Below, in pieces: positions 25,338-33,914 of a stretch of DNA of 64,000 nucleotides. Origin of the DNA: Sphingobacterium pedocola. GTDB taxonomy: Bacteria; Bacteroidota; Bacteroidia; Sphingobacteriales; Sphingobacteriaceae. The position numbers were made by a program, and so were the translations under genes. Where the stretch lies: assembly GCF_015209965.1 (NCBI RefSeq), contig NZ_MU158689.1, positions 1,496,260 through 1,560,259 of the forward strand. Reading direction: 5' to 3'. The notes under the pieces are model-generated. The model did no database searches. It had not been told where the DNA came from and saw only the letters and a list, made by a program, of their open reading frames with translations. The first letter of the stretch is position 1, and every line of letters begins with the position of its first letter.

Positions 25338-26669
25338 ATGCGATTCAATACTTTATTTTGTCATCCTGAACTACGTGAAGGATCTGTTCGACACAGCTTA
25401 CAGATCTATTACCGGATCATCGGTATAGCCTGTCTGATATTGTTTATTTTCTCAGCCTGCAAGAAGGACAGAAACGAAGATCTGCCAACCTCTCCGACGA
25501 CGGGTACACGCATGGAGTTTACCCTAGACTCTATCCTACTTTACGCACAACAGGTGTATCTCTGGCGTGAGGCGATTCCGGCCTATGCAGATTTTGCACC
25601 CCGTACCCGATATGGCCATATCAGTCCCGAAATTATAGCATTCCAGCAAGAGCTCTTTGACCTTAGCCAACTGAAGTTAGCCCCTAGCGGCCAACCTTAT
25701 GAACATTCCGAAACGAAAAATACCGCAAAATATTCTTTCTTGGAACAGTACAGTAAAGGCAGTTCGGCAGCAAGTGCAGCTATTGATGCGGCTGACTATG
25801 CACAACTGATGGATTTTTGGGAACAGGACGACAAAAAAATAGCCTACCTCTATATCAACAGTTTCCCCGAATTATCGACCGCTAAAAGCCAATTGGATGA
25901 AGCTGCCCGGGCAATGGCCGACCGATCAAGCAATTACCTCATTCTCGACCTGCGGCATCACGGCGGCGGCTATGTCAAGACCGCCGAATACCTTGCCAAC
26001 CTAATTGCTCCGGCTTCATTAAACGGAAAGACCATGTACACCGAGCAGTTTAATCTGCTGCTCCAATCCGGATCGGCCCATATCCTCAAAAAACAGCTGT
26101 ACTACGATGCCGATGGCAACACCGTACCATACAATGGTAGGTTAGCTACCTTGGCCGATGTGGATTTCAGTGAAAGCAAGAACACCTATTCTTTTAATAA
26201 ACAAGGGGCACTCCAAAGCATACGGACCATTTACTTTCTGGTGTCCGATCGTACGGCTTCTGCAGCTGAGATGCTGATCAGCGTCCTGAAGCCTTATTTT
26301 AAGGTGAAGCTAGTTGGCCGCAAGACCTACGGTAAACCGGTAGGCACATTTCCCATACAGATCGACCGCTACAACATATACCTCACCAGTTTCCTGATCC
26401 GCAATGCCGATGGCTGGTCCGATTATTTTGACGGCATGCCGGTCGATATTACAGTTACCGGTAATCGTATTCCCGATCTGGGCAATCCGGAAGAACCCTT
26501 ACTTGCAGCTGCACTGGCAGATATTACAGCACAGCCTGCAACAAGCAAAAGCCTTAAGCTTCAAGCCAGCAGCGAATCAGTTCGCATAAGCGAACCGGAT
26601 CAATATTTTAAAACTGACGATTACACGATTCCCGTTGTTAAACAAGACTTTAAACTTAAACCTTTTTAA
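25338..26669 (+). CDS. S41-family (C-terminal-processing-like) peptidase lipoprotein
   Basis: 443 residues with lipobox C41 (LILFIFSAC). The S41 catalytic core is intact: Ser308 (DRTASAAEML) and Lys333 (GRKTYGKPVG) are 25 residues apart, the same spacing as the Ser-Lys dyad of E. coli Tsp. The oxyanion region YLILDLRHHGGGYVKTAEYL is also typical. No PDZ domain is obvious. The only available start, ATG 25338, lies so that an interspersed repeat (25357-25396) encodes residues about 7-20 (FCHPELREGSVRHS) ahead of the signal peptide. It directly follows the HmuY block and may process surface lipoproteins or haemoproteins; that role is inference. Confidence 0.88.
   Translation: MRFNTLFCHPELREGSVRHSLQIYYRIIGIACLILFIFSACKKDRNEDLPTSPTTGTRMEFTLDSILLYAQQVYLWREAIPAYADFAPRTRYGHISPEIIAFQQELFDLSQLKLAPSGQPYEHSETKNTAKYSFLEQYSKGSSAASAAIDAADYAQLMDFWEQDDKKIAYLYINSFPELSTAKSQLDEAARAMADRSSNYLILDLRHHGGGYVKTAEYLANLIAPASLNGKTMYTEQFNLLLQSGSAHILKKQLYYDADGNTVPYNGRLATLADVDFSESKNTYSFNKQGALQSIRTIYFLVSDRTASAAEMLISVLKPYFKVKLVGRKTYGKPVGTFPIQIDRYNIYLTSFLIRNADGWSDYFDGMPVDITVTGNRIPDLGNPEEPLLAAALADITAQPATSKSLKLQASSESVRISEPDQYFKTDDYTIPVVKQDFKLKPF
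25357..25396. repeat. Short interspersed repeat copy 2, inside the S41 coding start
   Basis: TTTGTCATCCTGA, GAAGGATCTG and TTCGACA match the repeat at 16653. Here it is translated as part of the S41 N-terminal region. Confidence 0.6.
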
Positions 26670-26679
26670 ACCTATACTC

Positions 26680-26710
26680 TTGCGCACGTACCCTCTATTT
26701 CTTACCTTTA
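26680..26710 (+). promoter_or_regulatory. Promoter of the small membrane protein gene
   Basis: TTG at 26680-26682, 20-bp spacer, TACCTTTA at 26703-26710 (one mismatch to TAnnTTTG). The predicted transcript start falls at or next to the ATG at 26716, so the mRNA may be nearly leaderless. Confidence 0.5.
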
Positions 26711-26715
26711 CGTAC

Positions 26716-26874
26716 ATGGAACCACAAGAAGAAATCAAAGTTACAGATCCAAAAAGCAGCAAGCTCAGGTTATGGTTAAAGCGCGTAGGTGTCGGGGCTT
26801 TCCTTTTCTTTCTGGCCAAAGGATTGGTATGGCTGGCGGTGTTTTTTTTCTTTGCCAAAACCTGTCAGCAGTAA
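26716..26874 (+). CDS. Small single-span membrane protein (52 aa)
   Basis: Basic, amphipathic N-terminal half (MEPQEEIKVTDPKSSKLRLW, then LKR) followed by one strongly hydrophobic segment (GVGAFLFFLAKGLVWLAVFFFF) and the tail AKTCQQ. I start at ATG 26716 because the longer in-frame option (26635) would overlap the S41 gene and a promoter lies immediately upstream. Such short K/R-helix proteins are often conserved in Sphingobacteriaceae; no function is known to me. Confidence 0.7.
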   Translation: MEPQEEIKVTDPKSSKLRLWLKRVGVGAFLFFLAKGLVWLAVFFFFAKTCQQ

Positions 26875-26935
26875 CATCTCCCCACTTTTTAATAAAAAAA
26901 CAAAACTCTTTTATTTTCAATAAATTATACATACC

Positions 26936-27010
26936 TTATGGATTATAATCAGGCTCTGCCAACGCTTTTCTGAGACCATTACGTTTACTCTTCTCCTTTA
27001 GTCTTCGCAT
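26936..27010 (-). pseudogene. Possible remnant: basic 24-residue ORF
   Basis: Starts with ATG at 27010, four bases after the stop of the 53-residue ORF that precedes it on this strand, and reads MRRLKEKSKRNGLRKALAEP to a DYNP end. The amino-acid usage looks coding. Together with the preceding ORF it may be one small gene broken by a frameshift. No family recognised. Confidence 0.3.
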
Positions 27011-27012
27011 TT

Positions 27013-27174
27013 TCAGCTGCTCATTTCGTTGTCAATATAACGTATGCAGTACCTTTGGAAGTTTTCAAGTCTCATAAAAATACAAACATCCTTTCTTTTG
27101 CGAGCAAATTGATTTATTATTTTGATAATGTCAGCTTCAACGTGATAATGGCGACAGCCAAAATTTTTTTTCAT
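27013..27174 (-). CDS. Hypothetical 53-residue ORF, possibly broken gene
   Basis: ATG 27174 to TGA 27013; reads MKKNFGCRHYHVEADIIKII then NQFARKRKDVCIFMRLENFQ. Composition and start (ATG AAA AAA) look like a real gene, but the length and the immediately following basic ORF in another frame suggest a degraded reading frame. No recognised family. Confidence 0.3.
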   Translation of the reverse strand: MKKNFGCRHYHVEADIIKIINQFARKRKDVCIFMRLENFQRYCIRYIDNEMSS

Positions 27175-27394
27175 CGATAAACGATAATACAACGCAAAAA
27201 GGAACAGATAACATTCGTGTTTATCTGCTATTTTTTTGTGATATTTATCGGGGTACTTTACACAGCTCCTCTAAGTCTGGTCTATGGATACGATTAAGAC
27301 ATGGCGATAAGAAGATAGATCGATTTCAAATATTGCGTTAATTCCCTACATTTAATCATCTTACTGAAAGCCGAAAATGGAGATAAATTAAATT

Positions 27395-27666
27395 AGGTCG
27401 TATAAAATTATCCGTTGGTGCTGTAAACGTGAAAGCAGATAGCGCTACCTACTTAACACAGGAGATGGGTACAACCTGATAAAAAGTGAATATCGAAAGG
27501 CAAGCTTGCTTCCGAGCCTCTCCGTTAACAAAGCGATACGGTTTGGGTATTCACTATGATAAAGATGCAAATATGGCCATATTTGCCGTAGAGAGCGACT
27601 CATATCGAAAACGAGCCGAGGACGAAAATCCTAAATTGGTAAAAGCGATGAGATCAAGCAAGTAAA
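27395..27666 (+). pseudogene. Frameshifted gene remnant of unknown family
   Basis: Coding-like peptides appear in succession in different plus-strand frames: GRIKLSVGAVNVKADSATYL-TQEMG, then YNLIKSEYRKASLLPSLSVN-KAIRFG, then RYGLGIHYDKDANMAIFAVE followed by SDSYRKRAEDENPKLVKAMRSSK and a stop at about 27665. At least two frameshifts would be needed to join them. No start codon is clear and I do not recognise the family. The surrounding 26.88-27.75 kb has no intact gene longer than 60 codons. Confidence 0.45.
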
Positions 27667-27780
27667 AATCATCCTTAACGACGACTTACTACATACTGAT
27701 CGCTATAAATAAAATCTACTAACACTTGTGAATAGATTGCAAATTCGTTAAGTTTGAGCGTAAACATATATCATCAAACC

Positions 27781-28227
27781 ATGCTAAACAAAAAGATATC
27801 TTTAGTCATAATGAGTTTAATTTTTACAACTGCGGTTTATAATGCGTCAGCGCAGGATAAACTTGCAAAGGAAGTCGAAAAGGCGGTAGAGGAATTGACA
27901 CAGGCAATGCTTAAAGCCGACGGTACTACATTGAACAGATTGGCATCAGACCATCTCTCCTACGGTCATTCCAGTGGAAAAATGGAAACGAAAGCTGATT
28001 TCGTGCAGACTTTTGTTTCTCGCTCTTCCATATTTGAAGATATTCAGCTTGCAGAGCAGACCATTCAAATAGTAGACAAAACAGCTATTGTACGTCATAC
28101 ATTAAGTGCTACCACAAACGATCCGGGAAAAGGCAAAGCAAATATAAAATTGGGGATTGTATTGACTTGGGTAAAAACCAACAATCAATGGCAATTATTA
28201 GCTCGTCAGGCATTTAAATTATCTTAG
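27781..28227 (+). CDS. Secreted SnoaL/NTF2-like (DUF4440) protein
   Basis: 148 residues from ATG 27781; a TTG further upstream is less likely. A signal peptide (LVIMSLIFTTAVYNASAQ) precedes an NTF2-like cone: VEKAVEELTQAMLKADGTTL, LASDHLSYGHSSGKMETKAD, TAIVRHTLSA and VLTWVKTNNQWQLLARQAF. These are the hallmark strands of the DUF4440 group of small secreted proteins whose ligands are generally unknown. It stands alone, ends before a bidirectional terminator, and shows no pathway link to its neighbours. Confidence 0.87.
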   Translation: MLNKKISLVIMSLIFTTAVYNASAQDKLAKEVEKAVEELTQAMLKADGTTLNRLASDHLSYGHSSGKMETKADFVQTFVSRSSIFEDIQLAEQTIQIVDKTAIVRHTLSATTNDPGKGKANIKLGIVLTWVKTNNQWQLLARQAFKLS

Positions 28228-28271
28228 TATGGTGTAGAACGCCCACCAATAACAAGTTAAATACAAGAATA

Positions 28272-28300
28272 AGGCGGTGAAAAACCGCCTAAACTTTTTT
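28272..28300. terminator. Bidirectional terminator between DUF4440 protein and glutathione peroxidase
   Basis: AGGCGGT (28272-28278) pairs with ACCGCCT (28284-28290) over a GAAAA-type loop, followed by TTTTTT on the plus strand; lies between convergent stops. Confidence 0.85.
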
Positions 28301-28784
28301 ATGATTGAAGAAGGTAGATAATGTCTTTCTCTATATCTTGGGGTTTGGTAATCGGTGCGTAACGTTTGAAAGGGATTCCATTTTTGTCCACTAAGAATTT
28401 AGTAAAATTCCATTTAATCCGACTTCCTAAAAAACCGCCGAGTTCTTTCTTCAGAAATTTAAATACCGGATGGGTAGTCGGTCCGTTTACATCACATTTT
28501 TCCAGGAGTTGAAATGTTACACCATGATTCAACTTACAGGTCTGCTCCATGGATTCATTTGTTTCAGGTTCCTGTCCGGCAAACTGATCCGATGGAAAGC
28601 CCAAAACGACCAATCCGTTATCCTTGTACCTTTGATGCAGCACTTCCAAGCCATCAAACTGAGGAGCTAGGCCACATTTGGTTGCTGTATTCACGATCAA
28701 TAGCACTTTACCGTCAAAATCTCCCATTGATATGAATACGCCTTGCGGCGATTTTACACTTAATTGATGAAATTTACTGGACAT
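28299..28784 (-). CDS. Glutathione peroxidase family thiol peroxidase
   Basis: 161 residues, cytoplasmic. The peroxidatic centre is Cys (not Sec) in LLIVNTATKCGLAPQF; the Gln is in LGFPSDQFAGQEP and the Trp/Asn in IKWNFTKFLVDKNG, completing the Cys-Gln-Trp-Asn set. A second Cys (EQTCKL) may resolve the disulphide, so thioredoxin rather than glutathione is the probable reductant, as for most bacterial members. Single gene; promoter probably in the 130-bp gap to the divergent dehydrogenase. Confidence 0.94.
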   Translation of the reverse strand: MSSKFHQLSVKSPQGVFISMGDFDGKVLLIVNTATKCGLAPQFDGLEVLHQRYKDNGLVVLGFPSDQFAGQEPETNESMEQTCKLNHGVTFQLLEKCDVNGPTTHPVFKFLKKELGGFLGSRIKWNFTKFLVDKNGIPFKRYAPITKPQDIEKDIIYLLQS

Positions 28785-28915
28785 ATTCTGATTATATTTT
28801 TGTTAAATTTAAATAAAATACGTTGCATTAACGATCTTAACACAGTTAGCTTATGAATTAATTCTGTATATTTAAATCAATCTGATAAAAAATAATGCTG
28901 TTATAGATATTCGCT

Positions 28916-29914
28916 ATGAAAATTGCTTTCTTCTCTACCCAACCATATGACAAAATATTTTTCGATCGCCTTAATGTAAGTCACCGTTTCACAATCGATT
29001 ATTATGAAACGCATCTTGGACCACATATTGCCCATACAGTAAAAAATACGGAGACTGTATGTGTGTTCGTGAATGATAAATTAAATGCAGAAGTAATAGA
29101 AACATTATCAAATAATGGTGTAAAAATTATTGCATTGCGATGTGCCGGATTTAACAATGTAGATATTGAAGCTGCCAAAAGATATGGAATTAAGGTATGT
29201 CGGGTCCCGGCCTATTCTCCGGAAGCAGTTGCCGAACATACGGTAGCGATGTTGCTTACCATGAACAGAAAAATACATAAAGCTTATAATCGTGTGCGCG
29301 AGCAGAATTTCTCGCTTAACGGGTTGTTGGGTTCTAATTTGGCCGGAAAAACGGTCGGTGTAATCGGAACTGGTAAGATAGGCAAAGCTTTTATAAGGAT
29401 CATGCTGGGCTTTGGATGTAAAATATGGGCGCATGACATTTATCCCGACAACAGCCTTACTGAACAAGGCGTACAATACGTCTCATCGGAGCAGGTATTG
29501 AAGGAAGCAGATATACTATCACTACACTGTCCGTTAACACCGGAAAACCATTACCTAATCAATCGACAAACAATTAACCTGATGAAAACAGGCGTCGTGC
29601 TCTTAAATACTAGCCGCGGTGGTTTAATTAACACAGTAGATATTATCGAAGGATTGAAAACAAAACAGATAGGTGCACTTTGTATCGATGTGTACGAACA
29701 GGAAGAAAAATTATTTTTTAGAGACCTCTCTTCCAATATCATCCAAGACGATAATATTCAACGGTTAATGAGCTTTCCAAACGTACTGATTACGGCACAT
29801 CAAGCATTCTTTACGGAAGAAGCATTGAAAGAAATCGCAGAAATAACGTTGGAAAATATCGCTAAAATCAGTACCGAGCAGATGGACGATAATTCTCCTT
29901 CGATGCTCACATAA
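28916..29914 (+). CDS. D-2-hydroxyacid dehydrogenase (D-lactate dehydrogenase-like)
   Basis: 332 residues. NAD-binding GTGKIGKAF, the substrate loop ALRCAGFNNVDIEAAKRYGI, the Arg in LLNTSRGGLINT, the Glu in CIDVYEQEEKLFF and catalytic His in ITAHQAFFTEEAL are all present. The YEQE-x-x-x-F-F-x-D and QAFFT signatures fit the D-lactate dehydrogenase (LdhA) subgroup, reducing pyruvate with NADH, but other 2-keto acids cannot be excluded. 22 bp before tatD. Confidence 0.93.
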   Translation: MKIAFFSTQPYDKIFFDRLNVSHRFTIDYYETHLGPHIAHTVKNTETVCVFVNDKLNAEVIETLSNNGVKIIALRCAGFNNVDIEAAKRYGIKVCRVPAYSPEAVAEHTVAMLLTMNRKIHKAYNRVREQNFSLNGLLGSNLAGKTVGVIGTGKIGKAFIRIMLGFGCKIWAHDIYPDNSLTEQGVQYVSSEQVLKEADILSLHCPLTPENHYLINRQTINLMKTGVVLLNTSRGGLINTVDIIEGLKTKQIGALCIDVYEQEEKLFFRDLSSNIIQDDNIQRLMSFPNVLITAHQAFFTEEALKEIAEITLENIAKISTEQMDDNSPSMLT

Positions 29915-29936
29915 CTTTAGCTTTTACCATTAAAAT

Positions 29937-30593
29937 ATGCGTGTCCCATATATAGATATCCATACACATGATAGAGATAAACAAGATGATGTATTATCCT
30001 TGCAAAACTGTATAGTATCCAAAGATCATTTTCCCTCCACGATCTGTTCTGTAGGTATACATCCCTGGTATATCGATAATGATTTTGATACGCAATACCA
30101 AATATCAGAAACATATGCAGCCAGCGAAAACGTGCTCGCCATCGGAGAATGCGGATTGGATAAACTCACCGAAACAAAGTGGGAAAAACAAATCAGGTGT
30201 TTTGAACTGCAAATACAGCTCGCGAATATTGTAGGTAAGCCCATCATCATCCATTGTGTGCGCGCCTACCAGGAAACCTTTCAGGTGCTACTACAACAAA
30301 AAGTAGCTGTTCCTGTGATTTTCCACGGTTTTAATAAAAATACAGCCTTAGCACAATCGGCATTAAAGAAAGGCTATCTAATCAGTTTGGGAGCGGATAT
30401 CCTTTTCGGATCTAAAAATAATTTGATTAACAACCTTCCACTGGAGAAAGTTTTTTTAGAAACTGATGATAAATCTATTAGCATAGTAGATATTTATACG
30501 TACTTTTGCGCCGCCCGAAAAATTTCGATGGATCAACTCAGAAATCAACTGGCACAAAATTTTCAAAACGTATTTAAGTATTCCTATTTATAA
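29937..30593 (+). CDS. TatD-family metal-dependent hydrolase
   Basis: 218 residues, a short TatD. Metal ligands are visible as YIDIHTHD (H-x-H), Glu in LAIGECGLDKL, His in PIIIHCVRAYQETF, His in VIFHGFNKN and Asp in VFLETDDKS. Family members are DNases or other phosphoesterases; substrate cannot be assigned. It lies between a dehydrogenase (22 bp) and tcdA (2 bp), an arrangement common in this phylum and consistent with co-transcription with tcdA. Confidence 0.9.
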   Translation: MRVPYIDIHTHDRDKQDDVLSLQNCIVSKDHFPSTICSVGIHPWYIDNDFDTQYQISETYAASENVLAIGECGLDKLTETKWEKQIRCFELQIQLANIVGKPIIIHCVRAYQETFQVLLQQKVAVPVIFHGFNKNTALAQSALKKGYLISLGADILFGSKNNLINNLPLEKVFLETDDKSISIVDIYTYFCAARKISMDQLRNQLAQNFQNVFKYSYL

Positions 30594-30595
30594 CT

Positions 30596-31327
30596 ATGGA
30601 AGATTTATCTTGGTTATCAAGAACAGAGGCGTTGATCGGACGCGAAGCATTAGAAAAATTAGCCAATTCGCATGTGATGGTATTGGGATTAGGTGGTGTT
30701 GGTTCATTCGCGGCAGAATTCATCTGTCGTGCGGGAGTGGGTAAAATGACCGTTATCGATGGCGATACGGTAGATCCTTCCAACCGCAACCGGCAACTTC
30801 CGGCTTTAGCGACGAACCACGGTGTATCCAAAGCCCAAATTATGAAAGAACGACTGCTAAATATCAATCCTGAATTAAACCTGAATGTTGTAGAGGAATT
30901 TGTGATTCCAGAACGTATCCCTTCTTTACTGGAATTAAAACCGGATTACATCGTTGAAGCAATAGACAGTATTACGCCAAAATTATTTTTAATCCGATCT
31001 GCATATATGGAAAAAATTCCTTTCGTAAGCTCTATGGGTGCAGGGGGCAAAATGGATCCGACAAAAATCAAAATTGCGGATATCAGTAAATCGTACAATT
31101 GTAAACTGGCGCGGCATATTCGTAAAAAACTGCAAAAACATGACATACGTGAAGGCGTCTGTGTTGCCTTTTCAACAGAATTACCCGATAAATCTTCTCT
31201 ACTCTATACAGATGGAAGTAATTATAAAAAATCGGCGTATGGCACCATGTCCTATCTTCCGGCAGCATTCGGAGGTGCAATAGCCTCAGTTGCAATCCGT
31301 GCGCTGATCGATAGGAAAATAGGATAA
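30596..31327 (+). CDS. tcdA: tRNA threonylcarbamoyladenosine dehydratase
   Basis: E1-like ThiF-fold protein of 243 residues that converts t6A to cyclic t6A in ANN-decoding tRNAs. ATP-binding loop GLGGVGSF (31-38), VIDGDTVDPSNRNRQLPAL, the YIVEAIDSITPKLFLI block and AFGGAIASVAIRAL near the end match TcdA/YgdL. It starts 2 bp after tatD, so translation is probably coupled. Confidence 0.94.
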   Translation: MEDLSWLSRTEALIGREALEKLANSHVMVLGLGGVGSFAAEFICRAGVGKMTVIDGDTVDPSNRNRQLPALATNHGVSKAQIMKERLLNINPELNLNVVEEFVIPERIPSLLELKPDYIVEAIDSITPKLFLIRSAYMEKIPFVSSMGAGGKMDPTKIKIADISKSYNCKLARHIRKKLQKHDIREGVCVAFSTELPDKSSLLYTDGSNYKKSAYGTMSYLPAAFGGAIASVAIRALIDRKIG

Positions 31328-31352
31328 GCGTATCTTCTTAGTACTAGTAGCA

Positions 31353-32429
31353 CTATAGTAAATTATGCTTCTGCATCACTTTGATTACAAAAGGTTGTAT
31401 CTGATCGGCCATCCGCATAAATCCTAAATCGTTGGGATGCGTTCCGTCAGTTGTACCTTCGTGATCTGTACCCAATAGTGTGTTGCTATCCAGGTAGTAC
31501 AGGTGTTTAATTCCTTTGGCTAATAGAGTTTCGTATTCTTTTTTAAATTGTGCATTCTGATCCGCATTCCGTTTATTCCAAACTTGGTTAAAATAACTTA
31601 ATTCCCTCACGACTGAGGGTATCATAATAATAGGTGTGTTGGGATGATTCGCACGAAGGTGCTGTACAAAATAATGTGTGCGTTCCGACACGATTTCCGG
31701 TAAGGAATTAGGTACACAATCTAAAATGAATACATCAGGTTTTCCGGCTGCCAACATATGTGCGACCTCCTGCTCCATCTTCGCGCTGCCACTTACCCCA
31801 AGGTTAATAAAATTCAAGCCTGTGCGTCGGGATAATATTGCGGTATAAGCCATACCCGGTCTTCCAGCAGATGCACCTTGAACGATACTCGAACCGTAAA
31901 CCGCAATATTCCTTTGAAAAGGATTCGACAGCGCTAGAAAATTAGCTCCCTCTTCTATTCCTATTTCCAAAGACTTGGTTTCATCATATAAGGGTAGGTA
32001 TACTAGAAATTCTTTTGATGTTTGGTCCAAATTATCTACTAAAACACCTTCGTCGCATGTTTTGGCGGTTCCTTTTGAACCCGCATATTGCCATTCACCA
32101 TCCGCATTTTTGATGTACACATCCAGTCCTTTTTGGGCAATCGACGTAAGATTAGACGATGCTTTTGCATCTGTTACACACCATTTAGCGTGGATGGACG
32201 CAGAATTAGACCGAAAGGCGACAAATAAACCTGCGCTATTCGTAAATAAATGCTTAACACGAACGGGTAGATCATTATATTTTAGCGTATCTACACGATG
32301 GTATTTGGAAGGTGTATCAAAGAGCTTCCCATAAACAGGCAATTCGTGATATATTACTTTTTTATTTTGCGCATAAGCTACGGGGAGACAACTGGCAAAT
32401 GCCAATAGATAAATATATACGTTCTTCAT
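31353..32429 (-). CDS. Secreted SGNH/GDSL-family hydrolase
   Basis: 358 residues with signal peptide (MKNVYIYLLAFASCLPVAYAQ). An N-terminal beta-sandwich (about 25-175) precedes an SGNH esterase domain: nucleophile block AVYGSSIVQGASAG, Gly in NLGVSGSAKME, Asn-like block VFILDCVPNSLPEI, and D-x-x-H in TDGTHPNDLGF. This two-domain plan is typical of Bacteroidota acetyl-esterases that act on polysaccharides, but no carbohydrate genes are adjacent. Convergent with tcdA. Confidence 0.9.
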   Translation of the reverse strand: MKNVYIYLLAFASCLPVAYAQNKKVIYHELPVYGKLFDTPSKYHRVDTLKYNDLPVRVKHLFTNSAGLFVAFRSNSASIHAKWCVTDAKASSNLTSIAQKGLDVYIKNADGEWQYAGSKGTAKTCDEGVLVDNLDQTSKEFLVYLPLYDETKSLEIGIEEGANFLALSNPFQRNIAVYGSSIVQGASAGRPGMAYTAILSRRTGLNFINLGVSGSAKMEQEVAHMLAAGKPDVFILDCVPNSLPEIVSERTHYFVQHLRANHPNTPIIMIPSVVRELSYFNQVWNKRNADQNAQFKKEYETLLAKGIKHLYYLDSNTLLGTDHEGTTDGTHPNDLGFMRMADQIQPFVIKVMQKHNLL

Positions 32430-32545
32430 ATGCTGAAGATATAAAAAAAGAAGTAATTCAAGTAAATAGATTTCGAAATTAACATCAATAAATTATCGTT
32501 AGGAAACTAATCAAATTACCCATGTAAAAACACTAAAATATTTAG

Positions 32546-32553
32546 TAAGTTTG
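32546..32553 (+). promoter_or_regulatory. Putative -7 element TAAGTTTG before the exonuclease gene
   Basis: Exact TAnnTTTG match 6 bp before the ATG (32559); no good -33 TTG at the right distance, so this is weak. If used, the mRNA would be nearly leaderless. Confidence 0.35.
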
Positions 32554-32558
32554 TATCC

Positions 32559-33914
32559 ATGGAATATGCTATTGTCGATATAGAAACTACGGGGTCGTAT
32601 GCAGGAGGAAATGGGATTACGGAAATAGCAATCCTTGTTCATAATGGGCAGCATGTAATTGAAAAATTCCAGACCTTAGTAAATCCATATCAACCTATCC
32701 CCTACCATATCCAGGTATTGACGGGAATAAGTGATGAGATGGTCGAAAATGCACCTTCTTTTCATGAGATTGCACCTAGGATATTGGAATTATTGGAGAA
32801 GCGTATTTTTGTAGCCCATAATGTTAATTTCGATTATTCTTTTATTTTTCAGGGTCTCAAATTAGCCGGGTTCAACTGGAAAGCGCCTAAGCTATGCACC
32901 GTTAGGCTTGCCCGAAAGATAATACCTAACCTAGCCTCCTATAGCTTGGGCAAATTATGTCAAAATCTCGGAATCACTATACAGGATAGACACAGAGCCC
33001 TGGGCGATGCACAGGCAACGGTGATTCTATTCGAAAAATTATTACAGGAGGATAAGGATGGACTCATTTTGTCTACCCTCAAAAAAACAAAAGAACATCG
33101 TCTTCCTACACATATTGATGAGGCGGATTTTTTAAAATTACCTGAATCGGTTGGTATATATCTCTTTCGGAATAAACCTGGAGAAATAATTTATGTGGGT
33201 AAGGCTATCAATATTAAGAAACGTGTTTTGAGTCATTTTACAGGTAATAACGTTACCCTAAGGCGACAGGCTTTTATCAATGAGATCTGCTCGATAGACT
33301 TCGAAGAAAGCGGAACGGAACTCATGGCTTTACTTATGGAATGCCAGATGATAAAGAAACACTGGCCTTCGCACAACAGCGCGCTCAAAAAATATGAACC
33401 CAAATTTTGCTTGATTCAATATGAAGACCAGAAAGGATATTTTCGTCTGTTGGTATCAAAATTCAGTAAAAATACAGCAGCTGTTCAGTATTTCGAAAGA
33501 GCTTCTGATGCAAATCAACTCCTTTTACAGCTTATAGAACTATTTGACCTCGATACTAAAATATGTTCTTTTTATTCGACGGCTCCTGAAATAAAACACA
33601 AAATAACCTATGAGAATTTACCCTCGATAGAAGAATACAACGACAGGGTACAGCAGGCAATTGATTATGTGAATGGAAAAAAAAGCACTTTTTTATTAAT
33701 GGATCAAGGCCGCCATTTGGACGAAAAGTCTTACGTATATTATAAAAACAATACGCTGCATGCTTTTGGATTTATTGACGCTTCAAATCAGGCTGCGCAA
33801 ATGGAAGATTTGATAGCAGAACAAGACCGCTGCGTGAGTAATTATTACATGACGAGCCTTGTTCTGCAATATGCTGAAAGATTTCCGGGCAAGGTAATCA
33901 CTAATCTGGACTAA
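32559..33914 (+). CDS. DnaQ-type 3'-5' exonuclease fused to a GIY-YIG nuclease domain
   Basis: 451 residues. Residues 1-165 are a DEDDh exonuclease: D7/E9 (VDIETTG), HNVNFDYSF, and HRALGDAQATV. Residues about 190-280 are a UvrC-like GIY-YIG domain (GIYLFRNKPGEIIYVGKAIN, then KRVLSHF). The C-terminal ~170 residues have no recognised catalytic motif. The combination matches the 'exonuclease plus Cho-like' proteins used in DNA repair, which cut like UvrC and trim; exact pathway is inference. Convergent and overlapping by 4 bp with the following M16 gene. Confidence 0.9.
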   Translation: MEYAIVDIETTGSYAGGNGITEIAILVHNGQHVIEKFQTLVNPYQPIPYHIQVLTGISDEMVENAPSFHEIAPRILELLEKRIFVAHNVNFDYSFIFQGLKLAGFNWKAPKLCTVRLARKIIPNLASYSLGKLCQNLGITIQDRHRALGDAQATVILFEKLLQEDKDGLILSTLKKTKEHRLPTHIDEADFLKLPESVGIYLFRNKPGEIIYVGKAINIKKRVLSHFTGNNVTLRRQAFINEICSIDFEESGTELMALLMECQMIKKHWPSHNSALKKYEPKFCLIQYEDQKGYFRLLVSKFSKNTAAVQYFERASDANQLLLQLIELFDLDTKICSFYSTAPEIKHKITYENLPSIEEYNDRVQQAIDYVNGKKSTFLLMDQGRHLDEKSYVYYKNNTLHAFGFIDASNQAAQMEDLIAEQDRCVSNYYMTSLVLQYAERFPGKVITNLD

